Notes under the pieces: model-generated
Database searches by the model: none
Told to the model about the DNA's origin: nothing
Seen by the model: only the letters and a program-made list of their open reading frames with translations
Translations under genes and position numbers: made by a program
IMG/VR virus record: IMGVR_UViG_3300027771_000047
Coordinates: 1-34,368 of that record
DNA: 34,368 nucleotides
Source: a virus
Direction: 5' to 3' (one strand)
Shown: piece by piece, positions 22,907 through 30,417 of the stretch
Numbering within the stretch: the stretch's first letter is position 1
How the letters are laid out: each line of letters opens with the position of its first letter

Positions 22907-23118
22907 GATAACCAATCCATTTTCCAACGAATTGCATCCAATTCAGTTTTAAATTTCACCACATTCGTTCCATTGTACATCGCATTATATTCATTTAACG
23001 ACTTATTAATTTCAAGGCGACCAGTGCATCCTTTGGTTGTCAAGAAATGTTTCCACGATGGGATGCAATTATCAAATATATCACTATCATCAATGTCAAC
23101 AATCAAATAGTAACTCAT
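22903..23118 (-). CDS. Small hypothetical protein (71 aa)
   Basis: This 71-aa protein lies 8 bases downstream of the 420-aa gene and is probably co-transcribed with it from the promoter at 24423-24451. The N-terminus YYLIVDIDDSDIFDN suggests a beta-strand followed by an acidic loop. The middle (GCTGRLEINKS, NAMYNGTNVVKF) is polar, and the end is KTELDAIRWKMDWLS. The last segment resembles the D-A-x2-[FW]-[RK] motif in the adjacent 17-aa frame. No catalytic motif is visible and I do not recognise the family. Good spacing and operon position make it a likely real gene. Confidence 0.65.
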   Translation of the reverse strand: MSYYLIVDIDDSDIFDNCIPSWKHFLTTKGCTGRLEINKSLNEYNAMYNGTNVVKFKTELDAIRWKMDWLS

Positions 23119-23126
23119 TTTACTGC

Positions 23127-24389
23127 CTATTTGAACACTGCAAGAATAATAGTCTCGTCATTAAAACGACCATTCAATTTTGTATCAGTGGTAGTCAATG
23201 ATTTGAATGTCTTTAATGCTTTCGGCTTGGTAATCTTCTTAAATTCTGGTAAAACATCGCTCGGCTTTCGTAATGTCTTCTGTGTGCTAACCTCTTCGTT
23301 AAAGTTTAATAACGTAGTTCCCTTAACTTTGAAACCATCTGCATCAATTGCTACATATAATCCTAGTTTTCGGTTCTTACAATTAAATACTACGGCTGCT
23401 ACTGCCCCAATTAATCCACTTGGTGCTACACTCGCAATACCATACGAAGAATCATTTGATTTAAATTTCAATTTAGATACTAACTGATCTGCTGACTTCT
23501 GCTTTACTTTACGTGGAGCCTTTGTTGCTTTTTGCTCAACAATAACAATATCACACGCATCAATTATCTTCTTGTGCATTGCGATTATCGCCGCCAACTG
23601 CTTTGTATTGAAATGCGAATATGCTTCTGCTAATTGTTCACATGCATCTTGATCTTCTTCGCTTAATTTCTTGAATGCTGCTGGTTTTGGGATTGATGCT
23701 GCTTCTAGCAATTCTTCATATACATCACTATAAAAACTTTTAATGATACGAGCGTGATTTGCCTTTGCGTCTGCTACAATCAAAATTGTATGGGGATCAA
23801 ACTGTGCTACTAACTTAATATCACGAGATACTACAAAATCTTCAATACCATCATCAATCGGTTCACACATTATAGTGGCTGCTTTGCGCATAATATCTTG
23901 AATGCTCGGTGCTGCACTAACTGCGACTGCACTAACCTCTTCAATTAACTCTTCATTGCCAACAATGAGTAATCCTTCTGCGATCACATCTGCAATACCA
24001 CCAGATACAAATTCACTAACTGGTTTTAGTTCAGATGAAGTACCTTTCAGTCCGCGCCACATATCTGCATGATTTTGCTGTAAATCAGGCATACCAGTAG
24101 TCAACAGTTTTGCGTAAATTCCAACTTGCACTGGAATATGCGATACTGCTTTTGCTGCTTTGATATCTGATGCGCTATATTCGTTTTGTTTCATGTATTC
24201 ATACACATAACCACGCAAATCTGCTGTCTTTACATTCTGATAATACAATCGTGCAAACGCTGAACGCTCTTTATGGAATTTATCACCAGACCATGTTTCT
24301 GCCGAAGACCAATCAGGATCAGTGAATCCAGTCTTCCGATTAATTTTTGCCCTAGGCTTCTTGCGAGGTACTTTGATGCTAATTGCCAT
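23127..24389 (-). CDS. Conserved phage protein of unknown function (420 aa)
   Basis: From the ATG at 24389 this is 420 aa. The longer in-frame ATG at 24431 is rejected because it lies upstream of, or inside, the -10 box, and AAAGGAAA precedes 24389. The N-terminus is basic (KVPRKKPRAKINRKTGFTD), followed by a helical Ala-rich region (about 70-290) and a basic linker (KATKAPRKVKQKSADQLV, around 297). The C-terminal beta-rich domain includes KLGLYVAIDADGFKVKGTTL and LRKPSDVLPEF, ending KLNGRFNDETIILAVFK. That C-terminal pattern is a family I recall in many T4-like aquatic phages, without assigned function. Early promoter use and basic composition fit nucleic-acid association, but that is inference. 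Confidence 0.78.
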   Translation of the reverse strand: MAISIKVPRKKPRAKINRKTGFTDPDWSSAETWSGDKFHKERSAFARLYYQNVKTADLRGYVYEYMKQNEYSASDIKAAKAVSHIPVQVGIYAKLLTTGMPDLQQNHADMWRGLKGTSSELKPVSEFVSGGIADVIAEGLLIVGNEELIEEVSAVAVSAAPSIQDIMRKAATIMCEPIDDGIEDFVVSRDIKLVAQFDPHTILIVADAKANHARIIKSFYSDVYEELLEAASIPKPAAFKKLSEEDQDACEQLAEAYSHFNTKQLAAIIAMHKKIIDACDIVIVEQKATKAPRKVKQKSADQLVSKLKFKSNDSSYGIASVAPSGLIGAVAAVVFNCKNRKLGLYVAIDADGFKVKGTTLLNFNEEVSTQKTLRKPSDVLPEFKKITKPKALKTFKSLTTTDTKLNGRFNDETIILAVFK

Positions 24390-24422
24390 GTTATAATTTC
24401 CTTTCGTGTTTGATTTAAATAT

Positions 24423-24451
24423 ACTATACACTACTTATAGTTTTTTGTCAA
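24423..24451 (-). promoter_or_regulatory. Sigma-70 type promoter for the 420-aa gene
   Basis: Minus-strand TTGACA (24451-24446), 17-base spacer, TATAGT (24428-24423). Its -10 box rules out the ATG at 24431 as the start of the downstream gene. The -35 box sits 4 bases after the upstream gene's end. Confidence 0.75.
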
Positions 24452-24454
24452 ATA

Positions 24455-24766
24455 TTATAGGGGAACGGCTTCATATAAGCGTTTTTGCTTGATATTCCAC
24501 TTTTCAACGATAGGATTACCATCATCATCTTCATTAACCACGATATATGCAACGCCTTTCTTAACATTAGCATAACGATACCCATAATCAAACGATGATC
24601 TCTCTGTTACCCATACTAAATGAGGATATGCATCAAGATACGGGATTTTTGATTCATCTAAGTTCTTAGAAAATTCAAATAAGTTGTCAGTTGTCTTTTC
24701 TCTGAAACAACCTAGAATTGAACTGTCTCCCTTGTCAAAATAAACAGATGAATGTGCAAATGCCAT
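24455..24766 (-). CDS. Hypothetical protein (103 aa)
   Basis: This 103-aa protein has a good ribosome site (GGGAG, seven bases before the ATG at 24766). It is beta-rich (VYFDKGDSSILGCFREK at 8-24, AYIVVNEDDDGNPIVEKW at 72-89) without a known motif, signal peptide or membrane segment. It lies 84 bases downstream of the 95-aa gene and probably shares its promoter at 25175-25203. The gap holds two inverted repeats, at 24789-24819 and 24825-24856. I do not recognise the family. Early expression is inferred from the promoter class. Confidence 0.68.
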   Translation of the reverse strand: MAFAHSSVYFDKGDSSILGCFREKTTDNLFEFSKNLDESKIPYLDAYPHLVWVTERSSFDYGYRYANVKKGVAYIVVNEDDDGNPIVEKWNIKQKRLYEAVPL

Positions 24767-24788
24767 AATTATACTCCCTTTGTGTTGT

Positions 24789-24819
24789 ATGTCTCGTCAT
24801 AGTTGCTTAGAGGAGACAT
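24789..24819 (-). promoter_or_regulatory. Perfect 7-bp hairpin in the leader of the 103-aa gene
   Basis: ATGTCTC (24789-24795) pairs with GAGACAT (24813-24819) around a 17-base loop, roughly 22 bases before the start codon. It may regulate translation or transcript processing between the 95-aa and 103-aa genes. There is no T-run, so it is not a standard terminator. Confidence 0.4.
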
Positions 24820-24824
24820 TTAGC

Positions 24825-24856
24825 GTACTGTAGCGACTGTTTATGCAGTACTACAG
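24825..24856. repeat. Overlapping inverted repeats (alternative stems)
   Basis: GTACTG (24825-24830) can pair with CAGTAC (24846-24851), or CTGTAG (24828-24833) with CTACAG (24851-24856). The arms overlap, so the two stems exclude each other. The repeat includes the stop codon of the 95-aa gene. Confidence 0.35.
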
Positions 24857-25138
24857 TGACAAATATAAACCAGTTTCTTTTTCAATTAAATCTTGCATCA
24901 TATCACAGTATATTCCATCATGTGATGCAACTTCTGCGATCTTAACACCCCAAATCTTACTAAATGTAATGTCGTATGTATCCATAGAGTTTAAAGCAAC
25001 CTTAACATGGTTAACTCTCTTACTTCCCATAATGCGAAAAGAAAGATCATTACCGCTAGTGGCTAAATTCTTAGCACCCATCATATACAATGCCTTGTTA
25101 CCGATTTGATTTTTAATAATAGAAGCAACTTGTGACAT
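24851..25138 (-). CDS. Conserved small phage protein (95 aa)
   Basis: This 95-aa protein begins with a helix (VASIIKNQIGN), then LYMMGAKNLATSGNDLSFRI and KRVNHVKVALNSMDTYDITF, and ends DMMQDLIEKETGLYLSL. I recall this arrangement (MxGAKN, a beta-strand with NxxKVxLN, YDITF, final TGxYLSL) as a widespread small phage protein of unknown function. There is no metal or nucleotide motif. It is the first gene behind the consensus promoter at 25175-25203, whose leader is almost the same as that of the 72-aa gene at 4273-4491, so both are probably expressed at the same time after infection. Confidence 0.75.
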   Translation of the reverse strand: MSQVASIIKNQIGNKALYMMGAKNLATSGNDLSFRIMGSKRVNHVKVALNSMDTYDITFSKIWGVKIAEVASHDGIYCDMMQDLIEKETGLYLSL

Positions 25139-25174
25139 AATTTTTCTCTCTTTGATTAATTAACCTACTTAACC

Positions 25175-25203
25175 ATTATAGCAAGATGCCTTACATTTGT
25201 CAA
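25175..25203 (-). promoter_or_regulatory. Sigma-70 type early promoter (leader cassette copy B)
   Basis: Minus-strand TTGACA (25203-25198), 17-base spacer, TATAAT (25180-25175). With its leader (25137-25206) it is nearly identical to 4490-4556. It is divergent from the plus-strand late octamer at 25224. Confidence 0.87.
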
Positions 25204-25223
25204 GCGTTTTTGAAATCTTTTTG

Positions 25224-25231
25224 CATAAATA
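25224..25231 (+). promoter_or_regulatory. Plus-strand T4-late-like octamer CATAAATA
   Basis: GCATAAATAC is followed by AAGGAG (25242-25247) and the ATG at 25254. It is the only promoter-like site I see for the plus-strand island of five genes. Confidence 0.65.
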
Positions 25232-25253
25232 CTCTATATATAAGGAGTAATCT

Positions 25254-26318
25254 ATGCCTCGTTTAAGTCTCTATCGTGCGACAAAAACCAATGACTTTAA
25301 TTTTCATGACAGAACCATCAGAGAACAGTTTGATATCGGTGGTACTGCTATACATGTTCATAAATATCTTGGACCCAAGGAAACTATCCACAGCAAGGAC
25401 CCAACTGAACCAAATTATGGTTCTGGTCTTGAACTTGATCCCACACTTGGCATTGAAATAAATCCCGAAGGCTTTATTAATGAAACTAAGATACAAGACT
25501 TGTTGTTTATGGAAAATCGTGATCGTAAATATGATCCAGACATTTTTGAACTACGAGGTGTATACAACGTAACAGACAATGATTTTGACTTGACACAATT
25601 TGGTCTATTCTTAACTAATGACACAATGTTTATCACATTTCACACAAACGATATGGTCGCAAAGGTAGGAAGAAAACTCATGCCGGGCGATGTACTAGAA
25701 TTACCTCATTTACGAGATGATCTTTTACTAAACCATGACAGAAATGCTATCAATAAATTTTATGTCGTACAAGATGCTAACCGTGGCAGTGAAGGTTACA
25801 GTCAAACATGGTATAGTCACATTTGGCGTGTAAAAGTAACACCATTGACCGATACACAAGAGTATGCAGACATACTAGGAACAGCCGATGATCCAAATAG
25901 TTTGAAACAAGATTTAAGTTCATATAAAACAGAGATAAATATTTCTAATGCTATTATACAAAGTGCTGAATTGGATGACCCATTAGGAATTCCATTAGTT
26001 AGTCATTTGTTCGGTGCTGCACCAACTGCGGTGGAATATGATCATGGTGAAGTATTAGAAAAAGGTGATCAATTCCCACAACTACCAAACGATGGTGAAT
26101 ATTTCATAAGAGAAGACTTCACTCCAAACCGCTTATTCGTATACCGTGGCAGTCGTTGGCAGAGATTGTATGACAATATCACTGATTCTACTTGGTCTGA
26201 TAAAACATTCAATGCAAGTGGATTTATAGACAATAAAGCAACAACGATTATAGATAATAAAGAGGTGCCTGAAAGACAAGCACTATCAGATGTAATCAAA
26301 CCAAAGAGTGATTTTTAA
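25254..26318 (+). CDS. 14: Neck protein, gp14-like
   Basis: This 354-aa structural protein is the first of the plus-strand island. It has a short basic N-terminus, then IGGTAIHVHKYLG (around 29-41). The core is IQDLLFMENRDRKYDPDIFE (around 80-99), FDLTQFGLFLTNDTMFITF and a segment with LMPGDVLELPHL. A strand pair FYVVQDA and HIWRVKVTPL follows. This layout parallels the gp14-type neck protein of T4-like phages (IPR-type core, GDLI-like strand, then FxVKF strand). Residues around 275-300 (GDQFPQLPNDGEYFIR, FVYRGSRWQRLYD) form a module like those inserted in the sheath. The start follows AAGGAG and the late octamer. T4 gp14 is 256 aa. The gp14 name is tentative; another neck or tail completion protein is possible. 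Confidence 0.55.
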   Translation: MPRLSLYRATKTNDFNFHDRTIREQFDIGGTAIHVHKYLGPKETIHSKDPTEPNYGSGLELDPTLGIEINPEGFINETKIQDLLFMENRDRKYDPDIFELRGVYNVTDNDFDLTQFGLFLTNDTMFITFHTNDMVAKVGRKLMPGDVLELPHLRDDLLLNHDRNAINKFYVVQDANRGSEGYSQTWYSHIWRVKVTPLTDTQEYADILGTADDPNSLKQDLSSYKTEINISNAIIQSAELDDPLGIPLVSHLFGAAPTAVEYDHGEVLEKGDQFPQLPNDGEYFIREDFTPNRLFVYRGSRWQRLYDNITDSTWSDKTFNASGFIDNKATTIIDNKEVPERQALSDVIKPKSDF

Positions 26319-26320
26319 TT

Positions 26321-27679
26321 ATGGCACAATATTTTTATGACAGACAAATTCGTAGATACATACAACAGTTCATCAGATTGTTTGGTGGCTTTGATGTACA
26401 AATGGGAGTTAATGACCAAAAGATGCCCATATACCAAACTGTACCAGTTCGTTATGGTGATACCAATCGTATGGCTGCACATATTACTCGCGAAAATAGT
26501 GAAAATGTAATAAACACTGTTCCATTCATATCTTGTTATGTAACTGGACTTGACATGGCGCCTGAACGCAGAATGAATCAGCAACATGTAGATAAAGTAC
26601 AAGTATATGAAAAGGCAATAGATGAAACAACTGGTGAATACACTGGTGAAGTCGGAAATCGGTACACTGTAGAACGACATATGCCCGTTCCTTATAACCT
26701 AACTATGAATTGTGATATATGGTCATCAAATACAGATCAGAAATTGCAATTACTTGAACAAATAATGGTATTGTTCAATCCTACGTTGAATATCCATACT
26801 ACTGACAATCCCCTTGATTGGTCAAGTCTTGCATATGTTGAAATGAAAAGTTCGCAATGGTCAAGTCGTAGTGTGGGTGCAAGTGTTGACGATATCATTG
26901 ATGTAAGTACACTTACATTTGAAATGCCGATATTTATTAATCCACCAGCAAAATTAAAGCAGCAAAAATTGATTTATACAGTAATCAATCAATTGTATAA
27001 TCTAGATGATGTTAACTTAGATGCATTTGATGCAAACGAAGAATTTGATACAACATCACTACAATATGTAACCGTTACTTTAGACGATATGAAAGTTAAA
27101 TTTGAAGATAATAAGGCATTCTTACTAAATGAATCTGGTACTCAGGTTAATACAGATATTGGTGGATTGCTTGATTGGGCTAAATTCCTAATCCCATTCG
27201 GTGAATTGCGAGAAGGTATTAGTCAGATTCGTATGCGAAAATCAAGTGCGCCAAATGATATGGATAATGATATTATTGGCAGACTTACATTTGATGCGAA
27301 TAATGTAAATGCACTTAATGTAGAAATAGACACTAGTACATTGCCAACAAACACATTGACTGCGGTTAATGGGGTTTTAGACCCATTACAGAATTATCCT
27401 GGCGACGGATCGGTTGCTGCTGCGGTTGTTGGTGCTAGATATATTATTACTAATAATATTCCAAACGGACCCGAGTGGGCTGGCTTAACTGCAACCAAAA
27501 ATGACATTATTGAATATAATGGGACGAACTGGACTGTATCATTTGATAGTAGTGCGATCATCACCCAACAATATGTAGAAAACATCATTTCTGATGACCA
27601 ATTAGAATGGTCTGATGGTGATTGGATTAATAGTCATGAAGGAATATATAACTCAGGATTCTGGCGCCTTTATATATGA
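26321..27679 (+). CDS. 15: Tail terminator / sheath stabiliser, gp15-like
   Basis: This protein starts MAQYFYDRQIRRYIQQFIRL, closely following the T4 gp15 pattern MFGYFYNSSFRRYATLMGDL. VPVRYGDTNRMAAHI, LPF-like TVPFISCYVTGL, VPYNLTMNCDIWSSNTDQKL and QIMVLFNPTLNI also match the gp15 core order, up to about residue 230. gp15 caps the tail and joins it to the neck. At 452 aa it is much longer than T4 gp15 (272 aa). The extra C-terminal part (about 250-452) is a beta-rich extension ending with modules such as DIIEYNGTNWTVSFD and GDWINSHEGIYNSGFW, like those in the sheath. It begins two bases after gp14 and overlaps the next gene by four bases. Confidence 0.75.
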   Translation: MAQYFYDRQIRRYIQQFIRLFGGFDVQMGVNDQKMPIYQTVPVRYGDTNRMAAHITRENSENVINTVPFISCYVTGLDMAPERRMNQQHVDKVQVYEKAIDETTGEYTGEVGNRYTVERHMPVPYNLTMNCDIWSSNTDQKLQLLEQIMVLFNPTLNIHTTDNPLDWSSLAYVEMKSSQWSSRSVGASVDDIIDVSTLTFEMPIFINPPAKLKQQKLIYTVINQLYNLDDVNLDAFDANEEFDTTSLQYVTVTLDDMKVKFEDNKAFLLNESGTQVNTDIGGLLDWAKFLIPFGELREGISQIRMRKSSAPNDMDNDIIGRLTFDANNVNALNVEIDTSTLPTNTLTAVNGVLDPLQNYPGDGSVAAAVVGARYIITNNIPNGPEWAGLTATKNDIIEYNGTNWTVSFDSSAIITQQYVENIISDDQLEWSDGDWINSHEGIYNSGFWRLYI

Positions 27680-28272
27680 TCAAATACGATGGTCATATGT
27701 GTTGGCATCAATTGTCCAACCATACTGACGAATCTATGATTCATTCGTGTGATTGGTTAGAATTCATGCTACCGAAGCAACATGCTATCACAGTTGAACT
27801 AACTATATTGTCAATTTGTACATTTGACGATCATATTAAACATATACTGAGTGATTATCCTAATATAGAAATAATATACATATATAATAGTACTAGACTT
27901 GATCCTAGGTATGTATCACAGGAAATACTAGAGCATTTTATTAAAGTCTTTAATAAGTATGATAAACATATAAATTTTATATATAATGAAGGTATTGAAT
28001 CTCTAATTAAACACAAAACAATGCCAATCTCTGTATTCAATAGTTTTTTGAGTACATATAAAACGTTTGCATGGCGACCAGAGGATTTTGAAGATTATAT
28101 AGATGAACATGGACCAGAATATCGTGCATTATGGTCATCACTAAATGAATATCATAAAGATTTTACATGGAATGACTTTGTGTGTATTGTAACCAACAAT
28201 TTAAAACCCGAAAATCAATGTACAATGAATATAGAACGTGTATTGGAAGGATGCAAAGATTTCAAAGATTAA
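27676..28272 (+). CDS. Tandem paralogue 1, unknown function (198 aa)
   Basis: This 198-aa protein is clearly paralogous to the next gene. Both begin MIKYD-x-HMC-x-H-x-L, share HSCDWLE, LP-x-Q-x-AIT-x-ELT-x-LSI, FDDHI-x-HILSDYPNI, YNSTRLDPRY, IYN-x-GI-x-SLI, F-x-W, YRALWSS-x-N-x-YH and FTW-x-DF. No catalytic motif is evident, although the conserved Cys/His residues near the N-terminus (HMC, then H, then HSC) could form a metal site. The start overlaps the gp15 stop (ATGA). Low GC and a late operon position suggest late co-expression with the tail genes. Function is unknown. A host-directed or modifying role is only conjecture. Confidence 0.7.
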   Translation: MIKYDGHMCWHQLSNHTDESMIHSCDWLEFMLPKQHAITVELTILSICTFDDHIKHILSDYPNIEIIYIYNSTRLDPRYVSQEILEHFIKVFNKYDKHINFIYNEGIESLIKHKTMPISVFNSFLSTYKTFAWRPEDFEDYIDEHGPEYRALWSSLNEYHKDFTWNDFVCIVTNNLKPENQCTMNIERVLEGCKDFKD

Positions 28273-28283
28273 GGAATAACATT

Positions 28284-28856
28284 ATGATCAAATACGATGC
28301 ACACATGTGTCATCATGAGTTAACAAACCAAATTGATGAAACAAATAGTGACAGTAGACGCAATATGCATTCATGTGATTGGTTGGAAGATGTGTTACCT
28401 AACCAAATCGCTATAACAATTGAACTTACGCTATTATCTATTGACAGATTTGATGATCATATTGAACATATACTCAGTGATTACCCTAACATAAAGAAAA
28501 TACACATATATAACAGTACTAGACTTGATCCTAGATATTCTTGTCAATCTACTATTGATAACTTTATTAAAAGTCTGCAAAAATATAATAATCACATTGA
28601 TATCATATACAATGACGGGATAGATTCATTGATTAGACATGAAGAGATGTCTGCATCAGTATTTGACGCATTATTGCTTGAATATAATTCATTTATGTGG
28701 AGTGTCAACGAATACCCTTGTTATATTGATAAAGATAATGCATATTACAGATCATTGTGGTTATCCATAAATGTATATCATCAAGAGTTCACATGGGGTG
28801 ATTTTATTAAAATTATAGACGATAATTTATCACTATATAAATATTACACATATTAA
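28284..28856 (+). CDS. Tandem paralogue 2, unknown function (190 aa)
   Basis: From the ATG at 28284 (AAGGAATAAC upstream) this is 190 aa. An in-frame ATG at 28182 would overlap paralogue 1 by 91 bases and lacks the shared N-terminus, so 28284 is chosen. It aligns with paralogue 1 through the whole length, with an N-terminal insert of about seven residues (NSDSRRN) and a different C-terminus. Conserved elements are HMCHHEL, HSCDWLEDVLP, ELTLLSIDRFDDHIEHILSDYPNI, YNSTRLDPRY, RSLWLSINVYH and EFTWGDFI. Equal spacing and the absence of frameshifts show that both copies are under selection. Function is unknown; a duplicated unit with complementary specificity is possible. Confidence 0.7.
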   Translation: MIKYDAHMCHHELTNQIDETNSDSRRNMHSCDWLEDVLPNQIAITIELTLLSIDRFDDHIEHILSDYPNIKKIHIYNSTRLDPRYSCQSTIDNFIKSLQKYNNHIDIIYNDGIDSLIRHEEMSASVFDALLLEYNSFMWSVNEYPCYIDKDNAYYRSLWLSINVYHQEFTWGDFIKIIDDNLSLYKYYTY

Positions 28857-28867
28857 GGAATTAAATA

Positions 28868-29326
28868 ATGGATAAGTTAAATGCAAGTGGGTGTATATTT
28901 TTAAGTATAGATACTGGTAGAGTATTACTGCAACAACGTAGTGAGAAATCTAGTCATCCACGTACTTGGGGTTTTTTCGGGGGGAAGGGCGAGAAAGGTG
29001 AGCGTCCGTTAGAAACATTACTTCGTGAACTTGAAGAAGAGGTTGGAATGTTGCCCGATGTTGAAAAAATATACCCACTGAATAAATTTATATCACCAGA
29101 TAAAAGATTTGAATATAATACATTCGCGGTTGCGGTGTTTGAAGAATTTATTCCACAACTTAATAACGAAAGTGATGGTTTTTGTTGGGTTAAGATAGGT
29201 AACTGGCCTCGTCCATTACATCCTGGAACTAAAGCACAATTATATAACAAAGAGATTGTAAAGAAAATTAGAACCATACACGAAACTAGTTCAATGAATG
29301 GTTCTAATTGGTTAGATACGCTTTAA
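28868..29326 (+). CDS. Nudix hydrolase
   Basis: This 152-aa protein has a complete Nudix box G39-x5-E45-x7-R53-E54-x-x-E57-E58-x-G60, which coordinates the Mg2+ that hydrolyses nucleoside diphosphate linked to other moieties. The surrounding fold (SGCIFLSIDTGRVLLQQRSE then WGFFGGKGE) is standard. Substrates of phage Nudix enzymes vary (dNTP cleaning, ADP-ribose, NADH, capped RNA) and cannot be told from sequence. It is the last gene of the plus-strand island. Its TAA overlaps the TAA of the minus-strand gene at 29323-30417 by palindromic TTAA, without a visible terminator. Confidence 0.9.
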   Translation: MDKLNASGCIFLSIDTGRVLLQQRSEKSSHPRTWGFFGGKGEKGERPLETLLRELEEEVGMLPDVEKIYPLNKFISPDKRFEYNTFAVAVFEEFIPQLNNESDGFCWVKIGNWPRPLHPGTKAQLYNKEIVKKIRTIHETSSMNGSNWLDTL

Positions 29327-30417
29327 TCTGCGCTAATGCGTTTTTTCATACTTGCGATGAATTGCTCACGCAACCATTCAAAATCATTGATTTTTTGTAG
29401 CATTTCTACGTCATCTTTATGTTCAATGCCATACGCCTTTCCTTCTACTGCGCCTTTAACGCAATATCTTCCAAAACGTTGACCATTATCCACTGTGCAC
29501 CAGATTTCTAAACGACTACTCGCTTCATTATTGATTCTGTCATTTGCACCAACATTTGATGCCAATTTTACACATTCACGAAACGCTGAACGCCATGTTC
29601 TGAACGGATCTTTGTTAAACATTGTAACATTAGATATATTAGACACTGGTTGATAGAATGATACACCTTGTGAGAAATCAGGCAATACATGTCCCATCTC
29701 TAGTAGTTGTTCACGTGGGAATAACTTAACTGCACCATAACCATACTCTAAATCGTTTATAGGATTACGCGCTGACCAAACATATGTCGTATTCTGACGT
29801 TTGTTCATTGGTGGTATATAATCAAATTTGAAATTTGGCACTATCTCTGCATCTGCATCAACAATATAAATCATTTCAGTTTTGCATATAGATGCTGCTT
29901 GTCTGTGTGCATTCGCAATGCCTTCTACATTTTTTATATGTTTAGCATCTGGGAATAACTGTTTTAATTTCTGATAATTAGAATCTGCTTCTGCTTCATG
30001 GAAACTAATCATAACTACTTCAAAATCAGCATTATGGTATGAACAAATAATTTTATTGTCCAAAACACCATGTGCTACTCCAGACGTAGGTACTAATTTT
30101 ACATCACCCCATGAAGTATCACGACCTGTTCGTCTTATTACTCTAGGGAAAGAGTGAATAAAGTTGTGTCCGATATCACTTGGTTTATAGTGCCATGGGA
30201 AGTCTGGATTAAGGTTTTGTGTATCATCTACTACCCAAACCATATCACTAGTTTGTTCATATTCACGCGCTATTAGTAATAATGCGTCAACATCATTACT
30301 ACTAGGTGCTACATGAACTGGATATGATTGGAATACGTGCTTTTTTAATCTGTCCCAAGGCGAAATAACTGTTTGACCTTTAAAATCAAACAATGTTGAT
30401 TGTGTTATATTAATCAT
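29323..30417 (-). CDS. Glycosyltransferase-like protein with two GT-A-like halves
   Basis: This 364-aa protein has a DXD-type motif in YIVDADAEIVPNF (DAD, 187-189), the signature of GT-A fold glycosyltransferases, followed by EYGYGAVKLFPRE (around 224-236), a pattern I recall in phage glycosyltransferase-like proteins. The first about 120 residues contain another strand-Asp pair, VWVVDDTQNLNPDF (around 60-73), possibly a second, degenerate GT-A-like module. It overlaps the upstream glycosyltransferase gene by 8 bases, indicating that the two act together. Likely targets are phage structural proteins, DNA or host polysaccharide; the sequence does not decide. There is no signal peptide, so it is cytoplasmic. 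Confidence 0.7.
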   Translation of the reverse strand: MINITQSTLFDFKGQTVISPWDRLKKHVFQSYPVHVAPSSNDVDALLLIAREYEQTSDMVWVVDDTQNLNPDFPWHYKPSDIGHNFIHSFPRVIRRTGRDTSWGDVKLVPTSGVAHGVLDNKIICSYHNADFEVVMISFHEAEADSNYQKLKQLFPDAKHIKNVEGIANAHRQAASICKTEMIYIVDADAEIVPNFKFDYIPPMNKRQNTTYVWSARNPINDLEYGYGAVKLFPREQLLEMGHVLPDFSQGVSFYQPVSNISNVTMFNKDPFRTWRSAFRECVKLASNVGANDRINNEASSRLEIWCTVDNGQRFGRYCVKGAVEGKAYGIEHKDDVEMLQKINDFEWLREQFIASMKKRISAD

